64,000 nt of DNA from Ectocarpus siliculosus. Taxonomy: Eukaryota > Sar > Phaeophyceae > Ectocarpales > Ectocarpaceae. The stretch spans positions 36,276-100,275 of the forward strand of contig FN648559.1 of assembly GCA_000310025.1 (NCBI GenBank), written 5' to 3'. A model generated the notes under the pieces. That model saw only the letters and a list, made by a program, of their open reading frames with translations, made no database searches and was not told the DNA's origin. Made by a program: the position numbers and the translations under genes. Below, in pieces: positions 43,301-51,200 of this stretch (positions are counted from its first letter, which is position 1; the number at the start of each line of letters is the position of its first letter).

Positions 43301-43517
43301 TTCTCGAGGCTGTCGGATTGAAAGTGGTGGTCGCGATGAAGCCGCCGGCATCGAACTATCTGGCCAGGTGCGACGTGCAAAAGAAGCATGCGAATATTTC
43401 GAGTCAGGTATTGGAGGGAGTAAGGGTTCACACCCCGCGGTTTCGGAGGTAGTTGCTCGAACCTTGCGTACGGTAAATTCGGAAGTAGCGGTGTCCCTCG
43501 AGCCTCAAGTGGCGTAG
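14321..43517 (+). CDS. THADA: THADA/Trm732-like tRNA methylation adaptor, 28 exons
   Basis: Homologues (THADA in animals, Trm732 in yeast) are large armadillo/HEAT-like proteins. They partner the FTSJ1/Trm7 methyltransferase for 2'-O-methylation of tRNA anticodon-loop position 32. Twenty-eight exons chain with matching phase to 8223 coding bases once exon 10 is counted one base longer, giving about 2740 residues; animal THADA is about 1950. Recognisable family blocks in order are KGKYVALSVL (exon 7), SLYPGCPFER (15), LRRSTG (19), VHAMNVLR (20), HPMWAVRNSS (21), RALAALVPP and NHVHG (24), TLLQVLELL (25) and LWFVALSLLQ (27). DUF2428 spans roughly exons 18-24. The extra length comes mainly from low-complexity inserts in exons 3, 17 and 27. 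Introns total about 21 kb; the longest is 2.0 kb and contains a transposon-like element. Two anomalies are the duplicated exon 19 and the short exon 10. Confidence 0.9.
15122..15191. repeat. 35-bp tandem repeat before THADA exon 2
   Basis: CTGTACAGCAGTACTGCTAC and the next 15 bases are repeated at 15122 and 15157. The unit is itself palindrome-rich (GTACAGCAGTACTGCTAC). It ends next to a candidate acceptor for exon 2. Confidence 0.85.
15258..15593 (+). CDS. THADA: THADA exon 2
   Basis: The acceptor AATCAAAG|G keeps phase with exon 1; an alternative in-phase acceptor is ACTGTAG at 15197. It encodes VILLRFIEVLDASLAVQVV and KIDCCSELLKAAACLM helices. The donor CCAG|GTGAGT leaves phase 2. Confidence 0.75.
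16137..16908 (+). CDS. THADA: THADA exon 3
   Basis: A pyrimidine-rich acceptor (CTTCGTCCAAAG|G) is in phase. An Ala/Pro/Thr-rich low-complexity stretch is followed by DGVTALLAGFMPLPAGSRLA and LSLRFFALQ. The donor TTTGCAG|GTGAGG leaves phase 0. A second in-phase acceptor exists at 16298. Confidence 0.8.
17596..17745 (+). CDS. THADA: THADA exon 4
   Basis: CTTTAG|GTT to TCAAAG|GTATCG is exactly 50 codons with phase 0 at both ends. VLEAWCNKVKSF continues directly from FFALQ of exon 3, as expected for the family. Confidence 0.8.
18203..18298 (+). CDS. THADA: THADA exon 5
   Basis: GGGTAG|GTA to CGACAG|GTGAGG gives 32 codons, phase 0 to 0. It encodes VLEVTMSALVHPAK and a helix ending VFAIRQ. Confidence 0.75.
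18922..19009 (+). CDS. THADA: THADA exon 6
   Basis: TTTCAAG|CTG to CAGCCAG|GTAGAG. A Gly/Glu-rich segment is followed by ERLVGQVLNQP. It ends in phase 1, which exon 7 completes. This is one of the weaker exon calls because the sequence is not conserved. Confidence 0.6.
20107..20288 (+). CDS. THADA: THADA exon 7
   Basis: TTTGCAG|CT to GAGGAG|GTGGGT. It encodes KGKYVALSVLLPRVG, the well-conserved KGKY block of the family, then LLLQFLKAVSEE. Phase 1 to 0. Confidence 0.9.
21042..21299 (+). CDS. THADA: THADA exon 8
   Basis: CTCTCCGCAG|CAA to ACCGTG|GTGTAAG, 86 codons, phase 0 to 0. It encodes SYWVGPAAAALMQED and HVAAYLLPEVW, matching the family's W-V-x-P...Y-L-L-P region. Confidence 0.85.
21907..22074 (+). 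CDS. THADA: THADA exon 9
   Basis: CACTTAG|GTG to ATGGAA|GTAAGT, 56 codons, phase 0 to 0, with a strong donor. It encodes VSDLCLELRSR and VRRLWALME. Confidence 0.85.
23163..23341 (+). CDS. THADA: THADA exon 10, one base short of frame
   Basis: TTCTCAG|ATG to CCGCAG|GTGAGA is 179 nt. Neighbouring exons require phase 0 at both ends. The 5' half reads ARAVRCGLLYLVDAK in one frame. The 3' half reads GLHENVVLWQAFQW in the frame one base on. Both halves look like THADA, and the shift must fall near the AAAG at about 23211-23214. This is either a real frameshift, an assembly error, or an unrecognised splice. Confidence 0.65.
24063..24191 (+). CDS. THADA: THADA exon 11
   Basis: GCTGCAG|CTG to CAAGAG|GTGATC, 43 codons, phase 0 to 0. 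It encodes HADETLRMSALSLLC, the conserved H-x-D-x-x-[IL]-R...L-L-C block. An upstream acceptor at 24051 would add 12 bases but is not confirmed by the phase of exon 10. Confidence 0.85.
24881..24985. repeat. 35-bp direct repeat pair in a THADA intron
   Basis: ACGTCGACAC.AA.ATC.ATGTCGAC.GTTGTCAA occurs at 24881-24915 and 24951-24985, 70 bp apart, with a few differences. It is rich in GTCGAC palindromes. Confidence 0.75.
25272..25337 (+). CDS. THADA: THADA exon 12 (66 nt)
   Basis: GCGCAG|GTG to ATGCAG|GTATCT, 22 codons, phase 0 to 0. It encodes VLPYSLKVFGAQNRQLLLRA, aligning with the family's F..[YN]...S..VRQ..... helix. Confidence 0.8.
26396..26476 (+). CDS. THADA: THADA exon 13 (81 nt)
   Basis: CGCCAG|TGT to CCTACG|GTAAGG, 27 codons, phase 0 to 0. 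It encodes NLLDLIWTVRMAHRDG, continuing the helix of exon 12. Confidence 0.7.
26588..26704 (+). CDS. THADA: THADA exon 14
   Basis: GTCCAG|AGT to TGTCGG|GTACGA, 39 codons, phase 0 to 0. An acidic linker is followed by ETLQRIRDFTRWLCR, which leads into the LYPG block of exon 15. Confidence 0.75.
27633..27773 (+). CDS. THADA: THADA exon 15
   Basis: CTAGCAG|GAG to GCAAAG|GTTTGT, 47 codons, phase 0 to 0. It encodes LRSLYPGCPFEREVLGLEM, matching the family's L-[FY]-P-G block. Confidence 0.85.
28235..28686 (+). CDS. THADA: THADA exon 16
   Basis: CCAAAAG|GTG to TCGCACAG|GTGCTT. It encodes WVDTLLALLGSSWDRSRALA and ALILRLVFVLYARG. A Gly/Val-rich and acidic insert lies between helices. It ends in phase 2. 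Confidence 0.85.
28975..29005 (+). repeat. Interstitial telomere-type repeat (TTAGGG)n in THADA intron
   Basis: GGG followed by four exact TTAGGG units and TTAG, in the intron between exons 16 and 17. The unit is the TTAGGG type used by many eukaryotes, including brown algae. Confidence 0.95.
29543..30569 (+). CDS. THADA: THADA exon 17 (1027 nt)
   Basis: AACACCAG|G completes the Arg left by exon 16. It encodes LPHGVLLATHHVLLESKL and AATLLLEQAFRSLRLSLL helices, a long Asp/Glu/Gly-rich insert, then WLLAKETCRFFSTLVA and IGETLLKTLLSLKHMG. The donor GCTCAG|GTGAGG leaves phase 0. Confidence 0.9.
30874..30996 (+). CDS. THADA: THADA exon 18
   Basis: TTTTCAG|GCT to CAAGAG|GTGAGG, 41 codons, phase 0 to 0. 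It encodes LQTVCEAMLHG and RLPSLWLDQLLGQL, the segment just before the RRS(A)G motif. Confidence 0.9.
31852..32039 (+). repeat. 188-bp tandem duplication, copy 1 (contains exon 19a)
   Basis: This 188-bp unit is immediately followed by an identical copy at 32040-32227; I found no mismatch. It contains a complete 65-nt exon with its acceptor and donor. Confidence 0.95.
31874..31938 (+). CDS. THADA: THADA exon 19a (RRSTG motif)
   Basis: CGGGCAG|TTC to CCAAG|GTCAGT, 65 nt, phase 0 to 2. It encodes FVLRRSTGLAFTFMAILRAE, matching the RRSAG block of DUF2428. A long pyrimidine-rich stretch with no AG precedes the acceptor, which favours this copy being used. Confidence 0.85.
32040..32227 (+). repeat. 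188-bp tandem duplication, copy 2 (contains exon 19b)
   Basis: Exact second copy of 31852-32039. Its junction with copy 1 brings an extra AG (CACAG near 32031) into the upstream region. Confidence 0.95.
32062..32126 (+). CDS. THADA: THADA exon 19b, identical duplicate
   Basis: Same 65 bases and splice sites as exon 19a. Exon 20 starts by completing a phase-2 codon, so exactly one copy of exon 19 keeps the frame. Using both shifts the frame and meets TAG at 33374-33376. Confidence 0.7.
32527..32814 (-). other. Antisense 95-codon open frame in THADA intron, unrecognised
   Basis: An uninterrupted frame on the minus strand inside the intron between exons 19 and 20. The composition is protein-like (RITTQVFIKFN..., VLVQQGDKILR), but I recognise no family. 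It may be a transposon fragment or chance. Confidence 0.2.
33249..33507 (+). CDS. THADA: THADA exon 20
   Basis: TCTAGCAG|G completes an Arg codon. It encodes SVEPVLLPRCMGHLLAMA, a Lys-rich linker, then VHAMNVLRVVFVDATL and GPYVTE, matching the VHALNILR...D block. The donor ACCGAG|GTACGA leaves phase 0. Confidence 0.95.
34130..34275. repeat. ACC/CAC-rich simple repeat in THADA intron
   Basis: About 145 bp dominated by ACCACC, CACGA and AACAAC words between exons 20 and 21. It is low-complexity and not coding. Confidence 0.7.
34357..34492 (+). CDS. THADA: THADA exon 21 (WAVRNSS)
   Basis: CGTGCAG|GCT to CCCCT|GTGAGT. It encodes GFEHPMWAVRNSSMMLF, one of the most conserved blocks of THADA/Trm732. 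It ends in phase 1. Confidence 0.95.
35025..35100 (+). CDS. THADA: THADA exon 22 (76 nt)
   Basis: CTACCAG|TG to CCCAA|GTGAGT, phase 1 to 2. It encodes SARAAVAAEAFFQQHP, matching the FF..[FH]P block. Confidence 0.9.
35439..35655 (+). CDS. THADA: THADA exon 23
   Basis: GTGCCAG|G to GCAGAG|GTATGA. It encodes LHPFLLSELERA, an Ala-rich insert, and MHPVLYPILLLLARL, matching the L.PFLL..L and HP..FLLL..L blocks. It ends in phase 0. Confidence 0.95.
36489..36702 (+). CDS. THADA: THADA exon 24
   Basis: GTCCCCAG|GAC to GTTCATG|GTGAGG, phase 0 to 1. It encodes CAGNPHFLARLASSRALAAL and LIRRLP, then NHVHG, which aligns with N-H-[IV]-H-G of the family. Confidence 0.95.
37335..37382 (+). repeat. (CTG)16 trinucleotide repeat in THADA intron
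   Basis: Sixteen uninterrupted CTG units between exons 24 and 25, about 190 bp before the exon 25 acceptor. Confidence 0.95.
37570..37652 (+). CDS. THADA: THADA exon 25 (83 nt)
   Basis: GGTGTAG|GA completes the Gly of NHVHG and gives TLLQVLELLLAVRA, as in the family. The donor ACGCAG|GTAATT leaves phase 0. A competing acceptor (CTCCAG at 37583) would break the phase. Confidence 0.9.
38028..39284. mobile_element. Candidate non-autonomous TIR element in THADA intron
   Basis: The left end reads TTAGACCATTCCTTACGG. The right end, reverse complemented, reads CTAAGGCCATCCCTTACGG. Both are followed by T-rich runs, so they look like imperfect terminal inverted repeats about 1.25 kb apart. The body holds three diverged tandem units and no transposase. 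A related terminus lies at 52190-52267 in opposite orientation. No clear target-site duplication was established. Confidence 0.5.
38490..39035. repeat. Three diverged tandem units of about 220-230 bp
   Basis: AGCCTCCTGGTCT..A.CAGCC and its successors begin at 38515, 38735 and about 38964. Shared text includes GTACCGGT.AACCAAAGTTGCG and ACGGG.AAAGGAGCAAAAA in the first two units. The third unit is partial. Confidence 0.8.
39657..39821 (+). CDS. THADA: THADA exon 26
   Basis: TTTGCAG|GTG to CTGGAG|GTGAGG, 55 codons, phase 0 to 0. It encodes LPKLSSAVLELSWLAD and IRSTMLQVLE, aligning with the family's W-L....P....R...I-[DE] region. Confidence 0.85.
40776..42078 (+). CDS. THADA: THADA exon 27 (1303 nt)
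   Basis: GAGTCAG|GTG to GTGGCAG|GTAAGC, phase 0 to 1. It encodes VAELLSTPDVDVRDAAIKA, HPRNVRRLVRLLAR, and near the end LWFVALSLLQDDDERVRSFA, a HEAT-like block conserved near the C-terminus of THADA. Ala/Thr-rich linkers lie between. Confidence 0.9.
42748..43517 (+). CDS. THADA: THADA exon 28 (terminal)
   Basis: CGGAAAAG|GT completes a Gly codon. It encodes CVDLCAVDLVLAHLA, an acidic insert, then FQEPTLFAAVAAPYLC, matching the C-terminal [ED]-x-x-[LF]-F region of the family. The stop is TAG at 43515-43517. Confidence 0.9.
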
Positions 43518-45330
43518 TAGTCCAGCTACGGGCCTTAGACTACGCCCTATTTTTTGCTTTGCCCAGCTAGCAGCATCGGCTAGTTTTCGATGACCTGTTG
43601 GCCATACCTGTCTTTTGGGCGTGTTCGACCCGTGCGCATATGTCACCCCTGGCGTGACAAGGAGGGTGCAAGAGGTGTGCCAAACATTGCCCTCCGCTTC
43701 GGTTAAGATATATCACGTGTTGGGCATGATCTGACACTCTGTAGAGTGTGGCTTGCCTTCATATCCTTTGTAAAGTTTGTTCAGTGGTCCCGATCTACAG
43801 TAGTCGTGACCCAGGTGTGCAGGGGAAGAGAGGGCGATTTGTGGTTTGTTTGGCGTGAACCGCCAGTGGCCGGGTGAATTAGCAGCGAATGAATTGGACC
43901 GAAGTCGGTGAGCAGGGAGAGGGGTTTCAATCTACGATGTTTTGCCGCTGCTGTCGTAATCTCTCGGCCTCGATTCCTCGTAAACTTCGGTGACGCCAGG
44001 GATACGCTCCGCCGACGTCAGACGCCTGCCTATGCACGCGGATTGTTCTACGAGTCGCTTGATGATGGTTTGGTGAGTGTGTATTCCTTCAGCCTCGATT
44101 TCGCCGACATCACACACATCACGCGTTCCCTCGCACAGGGCAGAATGAGTGCCTCGCCCTGCTGGCACGTGGACCAGGCTACTACTCCTTTCCGCATGTG
44201 TACGCATGTGTGAAGTATAGGCATCCCTTGTCCCAACCAACGCTGAAACGAAACCCATTCTGGCCCTTTCTACAAAGAGCCGGCTGATCGTCTCAACAGG
44301 CATACTGACGATCGCGACGAAAGTTCGCCAGTATAACCAAGATGAAGCCGGGTGAAACAATGCACCGAAAACCGACGTCGAGATCAAAGGGAATACATCA
44401 CTGTTGGCAGATCAATAGAGAGAAAGTAGGCCATATCGCGTCATACTACAGGAACCTGAAGATGTCTTCCTCGTCACTCTTTGGAATGGAACTTACAAGA
44501 GATGTATGTTCACCATCGGGCTTCCGTAGGCGAAAACCCGCCCCCCAGCCTCCGGACAATCCACCACACGATTCGCTTCCGCATGGAAGAAGAAACTGAA
44601 ATCGCCCGTTGCCCCGTCGATGGAGATCACGGCGAGCAATACCTTTTTCATGTACTCAACGACAGTGCATTTTCTACATTCGTGGAGACATCGCGGATAC
44701 ATGAATGTTATCCATGTAGCACTGACGATGTGTCATGCTGAAAATCCACAGGAACGACAAAATCAATTTTTACAGACCGAAATTCAAGCACGAGCAACGT
44801 GTGATGACACGGAATAAAATTACGAACAAACACAAGCTGAAAACCAAACATCGATACCCATCCGAGGTTGACTTACCACGGCCATGCTGAAAGAAGACGC
44901 TGACATACTGCGACAAATGCATTCAAGTGTGATACAGTACGAATACAGTTATAGGTACTTCGTACACGATATGATGTCGACCGCTAGTTCTACAGCTAGC
45001 TTGAAAGACCGAGGGCCTCGCTCGGAATCGGTACTACGCGCGGCTTACGGCAGTCACCACCGCCCAACACGCCGCACGACGACTTACAAAGGAGAGATCT
45101 CAACGCCGCCCCCGTGGAAATTCGAGACAAGACCTGATAGTCGAAGTTTAACAGTCGAAGCCCCTCCCACACATAATGGCACAAGGAGACGTAGGTGCTG
45201 GAGATGTGGCCTGTACGCTTCTACAGTAGCCTGTGCTACATTTTTTCTACAAGCTCTGTATGACGAGTTATCATATCTCGTCAACGAATCGCGATACTCG
45301 TAGGCGTGCCACGTTTGGACAACAGGAACA
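43518..45330. other. Between THADA and glycosyltransferase genes, no gene recognised
   Basis: The two genes converge here, so both 3' untranslated regions probably lie in this interval. No open frame has a recognisable motif on either strand. Confidence 0.5.
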
Positions 45331-48258
45331 TCATAGCTTATGGGCCGTTGCGAACACATAGATCGGGTGCCAGAGCACAAAGCTCAACGAAATGATCAAC
45401 CCCAAATAAGTCTCCTGAAATTCCCCTTGCTCGTCGAAGGATTCTCTAATGCACCAGACCGCAGCACATAGGGCAACTACGAGCTCGACTAGGACACAGC
45501 GAGAATACTGCATCATGGTAATGAGCGGGGAGTGTCCCTCGTCGCCGAAAGGGCTCCAGCCCCCAACGCCGCACGCTATCGACACGAGAGCTCGAATCGT
45601 TCTGGCTGTACCGTAGTAGATGTCGATCGCTCCGATGTACACGTCGTGTATCGTCAGGAGCACCACCGCATAGAACGACGTCGTCGTGGCCAATTTGACA
45701 AGAAACGGAATCAGGAGAATCTCCAAGTTATAGATGCCCAGCACGACCAGGAACATAGTGTTTCCGCCGAGGTTTGTGTACAACAAGGTTGCGAGAACTA
45801 CTAGAGGCCGGATGACGATCACTCGGGCGTTGAAGGTTCCGGTGTGCACCGTGGACCGCGATGCAAATGAGCGATAGAACGGAATGCACGACGATTTCGA
45901 GAATCGACTGCAGAAGTTGGCCGGAAGACCGTATGACCAAGCGAACAGATACTTGCTCAGGATCAAGTCGCCTCTGTCCCATCGGCTCTGCCGTAGATGC
46001 CACTCCAGGCAAGTGCCTGGAAATCCTTCGATAATCTCTAGCGTGGAGTCCTTGACGCACGTCATGATGCTGCTCTCGATGATGTCGTGGCTCAAAATGT
46101 CCCTGAAACACAGGTATGACACGCGAGGGGCATCAAGGAAATAATTGGTCAACCATGTAGGATACCTGGTACACACTGTAGTGTACATGTAGATTTCGAC
46201 CAACTGGTTATAGGCGGGACGCTCAATTGAAAAAAATTGCGCAGGGTCGACTCGTGGTCGCAACCGAATATGCACAAAATAGCAGACTCGACCCGGCCAT
46301 TGACTTTTGACACCGAGTGTGTTGTTCTATACAGTAGTGCGGACTCCGAAATCTGAATTGACCCAGAAACTTCAGGGGCAGGAATGAGATCCAGCAGGTG
46401 ATAGAACAGGTGGTGGCATTATGTTAAAGTACGCATACTGGCCAAGATGTTTTTGAATATATTATGGGGCAGGCGAACTAAACGCACATGGGTCAATATC
46501 GAGTTTGTTTGGTGATGGACGACAACAAACCCTCGTGTACATAAAATGTGGGGAAAATATTGGGAAAACATGACGAAACAGGGGCAAGGGACACTACTGT
46601 ACCGCAAGGGGCACTACCGGACCCGGGAAGGGGAACAAAAAATCCTACCAGTTCATGCTTAGACGAGGGGACGTCTGGTGAACCTCTCAGAACTACTGTA
46701 GAGGGTTCTGATCTGTCATCACCGGCAACATCTTCTAAAAATCTACGCACCCGCAGACCATTGTCCAACAATTACGGAGGGTAGCACTGCATTTGGAGTC
46801 CCGGCTATCTATGTAGTATTGTAGTGGGAAGAGGGCCCCGTGGGCAAATGCGATTGCGTTGGCTCGTGTGGTATCCATATGGCGACCCGGGTGACGTATA
46901 CTCATTGTGAATGAGAGTACTATCATTATTGAGTGCCCTGTGGGTTGTATGCCAGTGACGAGTCATCTGCGGGCCAAGGCAAGAACAGAGTGCACCTAGC
47001 GGGGGCCGCAGTAGAAAAACCCAAATCCTTGTCCGGCATTCAAGGCGATGAATACCAACAAGAGATGTGAAGCTTCGCTCACCTGGGCAGGCGAGTGCCT
47101 TCCTCTGTTGTGTACGTCTCGGGGTTGTATCCCAAAAGCAGCTCGTTGTACTTCGTTGGCCGGATGATGCCCTTTCCGAAGAACGTCGCCGAAGGGAAAA
47201 ACACTTCTCGAAATGCAGTCATCTTGGAGCCCATATCGTGAGACGCCATGGTGAAGGATCCGTAAAAGGTGTCAGATCCATCGGACGTCCGGGCGTCAAT
47301 GTCAGGAGGGACGATGGCGGGCTGGATGATGTCGATGTCGCGGTCACTTCGGTTGTAGACTGAATTCGCCTTGACAAAGAAGGCCGCTCCCGAGACGTTA
47401 TCCTCATCGAGAATGACCAGACGGTCAAACTCGAGATGGCCCTTGAAGTATTCAACATCGGTGGAGGCATCAAAGCACCCGGTCCCATCATCTGGGAGGG
47501 TATCCTTGTACAGAGCAACACTGTTCTCTCCGCCGGCCCCGTCATGACCGTTGAGCAGCATGATAAAATCGAGGTGCTGCCCGTACTTGTACAGGATGGA
47601 CCTGTTCCGCCGAAGGTACTTGCACACACCGCCATCCTCTGAGTGCGACGCGTTCCACGATTCAATGGCCTCCCTCTCCCCCGCGTATAACTCTTCATCT
47701 GACGTTCCACTCAGAACTAGGTAAACGGCGTTGGGGTAGTCCTTGTTGCTCTGCCACGATTTTTCTAGACTCGCCAGGGTGTCATGAATGTCATCGGCCA
47801 CCTTGCTCTTAAGACAGTATACAACGACGTAAGGTTCACCACTCTCTGGAGCTTCGAGAGGACAAATTTTCACTTTCCTGGACGTCTCAAACCCGTGCAG
47901 CTTCGCGGCTCCGAGAAGGATGCAGATATATTCGGCCGCAATGTCAGTGACGATGATGTTTGCTGCCATTGCTGATATGTAGCCACAGGCTGATAAGTGT
48001 CACAAGGAAGAATGACTTGGAAATCTCATCACCGGCTCCCCAGGGAGAAGCGAAGGATAGAACAACCGCGCAGAGGTTGAGGGTGAACATGAACGCCCAG
48101 CATGTCTTGTAGACAATGTGCTTCATGGTATGCTCCTGAACGGAACGTTCACCTGAGGAGACGAACGGTGGTAGAACAGGAAGAGGAGGACGGCAAAACC
48201 GTTGCCATTCGTACAAGAGATTGACACTTCGAATATCGCCAGACTGTGGCTCACACAC
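45331..48258 (-). CDS. Membrane glycosyltransferase, GT84/NdvB-like catalytic domain
   Basis: Exon 47969-47083 and exon 46102-45331 join in phase across a 980-bp GT-AG intron (CCCAG|GTGAGC ... TTTCAG|GGACAT), giving 552 residues from the ATG at 47969. They carry LVILDEDN (DxD, about residue 188), IIQPAI, FFGKG (about 263-267), LPRDILSHDIIES (the intron splits the Arg) and RQSRWDRGD (about 333-341). The order DxD, IQP, GKG, ILSHD, RW.RGD is that of the GT84 cyclic beta-1,2-glucan synthase glycosyltransferase domain, a GT2-like fold using UDP-sugar. About five hydrophobic segments follow at the C-terminus. An upstream frame from 48258 (or ATG 48125) has one or two membrane segments and could be joined through a short intron (48045-47970 region) or be a frameshift. 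The product and substrate are unknown; the bacterial glycoside-phosphorylase part is absent. Confidence 0.75.
46103..47082 (-). other. Intron of the glycosyltransferase gene
   Basis: 980 bp with GTGAGC donor and TTTCAG acceptor on the minus strand. Splicing yields R-L-P-R-D-I-L-S-H-D without gap, which matches the family spacing between the GKG and SHD motifs. Confidence 0.85.
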
Positions 48259-51200
48259 CCTTGCTCTCTGTGCTCTGTTACCATCACCAAATCACGAAAG
48301 GAGCGCGGTCAGCAGCGAACACATCGGCCATGCCTACTGATTGCTCCTAGCGGTCCTGCACACACACGTCTTGGCAGTTCTCACGGCGGCCCAGTGGCCG
48401 GACTCGCGTGTTCGGCGCGGTAGATGAGCCATCGCTATTGCGCACGGGCTTTCAGCAGCAAAAAGGGGCATAGGTAGTAATCGGGGGAGTCCCGCCCTCG
48501 AAGGGAGCACATATAGAGGAGTAAGGGAGGGTACACGGACTTGGCCAGTCAGTAGGTGCATTTCGCCCGCCCCCTCAGGGGGTTCGGTGCTCTGCTGCTG
48601 CAGTGATATCGGTACACAGCAGTACAGCGAGCAGCTGCCCCACTCATCAGCAACGGCAGTATGACGCCTGGGAAATCGCTGCGGCAAAAGAGGGAAGGTC
48701 GGCGGGATAAGGCGGAGGAGTACACCTAGTTTCCTGGGAGCCTGGGAGTGTGAGTCTTCGCTTCAGCATGTCGACCCTGGGTGGCATCCCGAACCAACCC
48801 GGGGTCGTGAACATGACCGGCGTTAACGCGTCAACTCTACACCATTTCTTTTTCCCTCACACGTGCCAACGGGCACACGCGGTGCGATATTTTTTTCCCG
48901 TCAAAACCCTCAACCGTTACTTCATGTTGGCGTCAATCCTCAAAGGTCAGAATTCCGCGTCAATCCATAGTGGATATCCTATACTATGTATGTCCAAACG
49001 AAATAGAGATTGTGAACTTTATTGGGTAGGCACTCGTCCATGTTTAGCCACCACCAGGAAAGTACTTTTCCAAAGGATTTGGGGGGGTATTTCCCCCCGC
49101 GAGCGATAGACTGATTCAAAGATTCGCGATAGGTCGAATCCAACATTTGTGAGAGCCAGCAATTTGATGCATGTTGTTCGGTGCGAACTTAGCCATAGCT
49201 GAACCAGTGTGAGGTTATAGCACCGACTTCCACAATCGGCTGGACAACCAATGAAACTACGCCAGTCATTATGGCGCCATAATATCCAGGGCACACTTTC
49301 TAGTAAACGATACTTCTGCGTGCGGAGCCTACATGTATCATGCAACAATTGGCACCCGAACAAGCAGTCGCAGCCCTACGGGGTAAAAATAGCTCGTGTC
49401 CACCTGAACCGTTTCGGTGTAGTGAAGTACCTACATCTCCCACGGCGGTTCCAAGCGGCAAATTGTGTGGCTAGTGGGCAACGGAGAAGCTATTTGTGAA
49501 GAATACCCCATGCATCCTTGGGTAGAAATGAAAGGAGGACATAGATGTGATGGTGTGAAAGAGAGCAAGGTCCTCGAGTTTCTCGATATTCATTGCAAGT
49601 GGAGTGGTGAGACTTCGGAACGAACCGGAGAGAGAAAAGCGATAAAGTTGGGTAGCGGGGGCGTAGAGAAGCTGATAAAAAGTAAACCAGCGCCATGAAA
49701 TCACATCACATGGCACTGGAAAAGAAGACACCATGGCAGTGGAAATGAAGATTGTGTTCGAAAACGGCAATTGGTTATGTCGGGTCTTATCCGCGTGCTC
49801 CGGAGGAAGAACACTGTGGTCCAACCTCCCCCGCGTCCCCCAGCCATTAGCGCGTCTGACGGGAAGGATATGTAGTTCGCGTTTGCATTACTTTCCAAAA
49901 CGTTTATGTCGCCTATTTTAGCCAACGGGTCGGGAGGTTGATGTACTCTTTGAGCACAGACACCAAGTTTCACACCAGCTACCCAACACTAAGCCGCACT
50001 GAGACTGACGCATTTCGCAAGTGAGCTGGATACAGCGGTAGTGTGCGAATACATGTATGTACAGTACGGTACCGTTCAACGTGCTACTTTTCGGAGAAGA
50101 AATACGACGAATTCACCAGTAACCCGGTAACCCGGTTATGACTTCGTCCTATCAGGGTGCGGCGCTGTCGCGGGTTCATTCCGCCCCTGAAAGATGGACA
50201 TTTGAATCCGTCGGCACTGACAGACTTAGTCTTCTCCTTTAGCAGAACGAATTTTCGGGGGGACAGCAGCACTCAAAGCAGATTGAAAGTTTCCCAATCA
50301 TTAAAATTGGATATGCTGGTTGATATGTAGTGACTGTTCCTGTTGCGCTTTCGTGTGTCTTGTAAGAATCAATGAAGCTGGGCCTCTGAGTTCATTGAAA
50401 AAATTGAATTGTGTGAGTACATAGAAGAGAAGGGGTTCTTGACAGAACAACGCTGACCAACATACCCACGAGCTTTTCCAGAGAAAACACGTGCGGGTGG
50501 CGTCCATCTTTCTCGATAACCATGGACACCGCAGGAATTCACAGATAGATTTGCACCTACGATAGGAAGTGTTTCTGATACTTTGGGGCAAGTGTCCGAA
50601 CATTTTGTATCGCATGGAGCGAACCACGCGTTGTCTACAGCAGTCGACATCAATAAAGTTTTCAATCTCGTTCGTAGTGCAGATGAAAATCGAATGAAAA
50701 CATCCGACTCGGCGAGGCCTCCGGTTGCGGAAGAACGACCTCCGTTAAGACGCGCGTCCGCTGGCATTGAGTGATCCCGGCGGGTGGGGGGCTATCACTG
50801 ATATCATTGCGTCACAAACGTCTCCAATACGGTGAGAGGCACGTCATCAAGTTCATACTTCAGTGCCATTTCTCTCTCTTTCTGGGCTTACTGAGTGAAG
50901 CGTCAAATGAAAACTACACGTACCGGAGCGACAAAAATGCGTGGAGTGCTGTCCAGCGTGGCATGACTTGATGGCGTTTCTTATGAAAGTCCTGAGCTCG
51001 ATACACGCATTCATTGACGACGCCCAACGAACCCCCTTTGCCGTATGTTCGGTGTGCTCAGGGACATATGTAGTGATACTGTAGAATAGGGATAGACTAT
51101 TTCTCGCGCGTTTCCTGTTCAAGAACTACGGTACTCGCCGGCAAGGATGGTATCCTGCACTGCCCTGCGCATTAAGATCCCATAGGTTTCATTTTCATTA

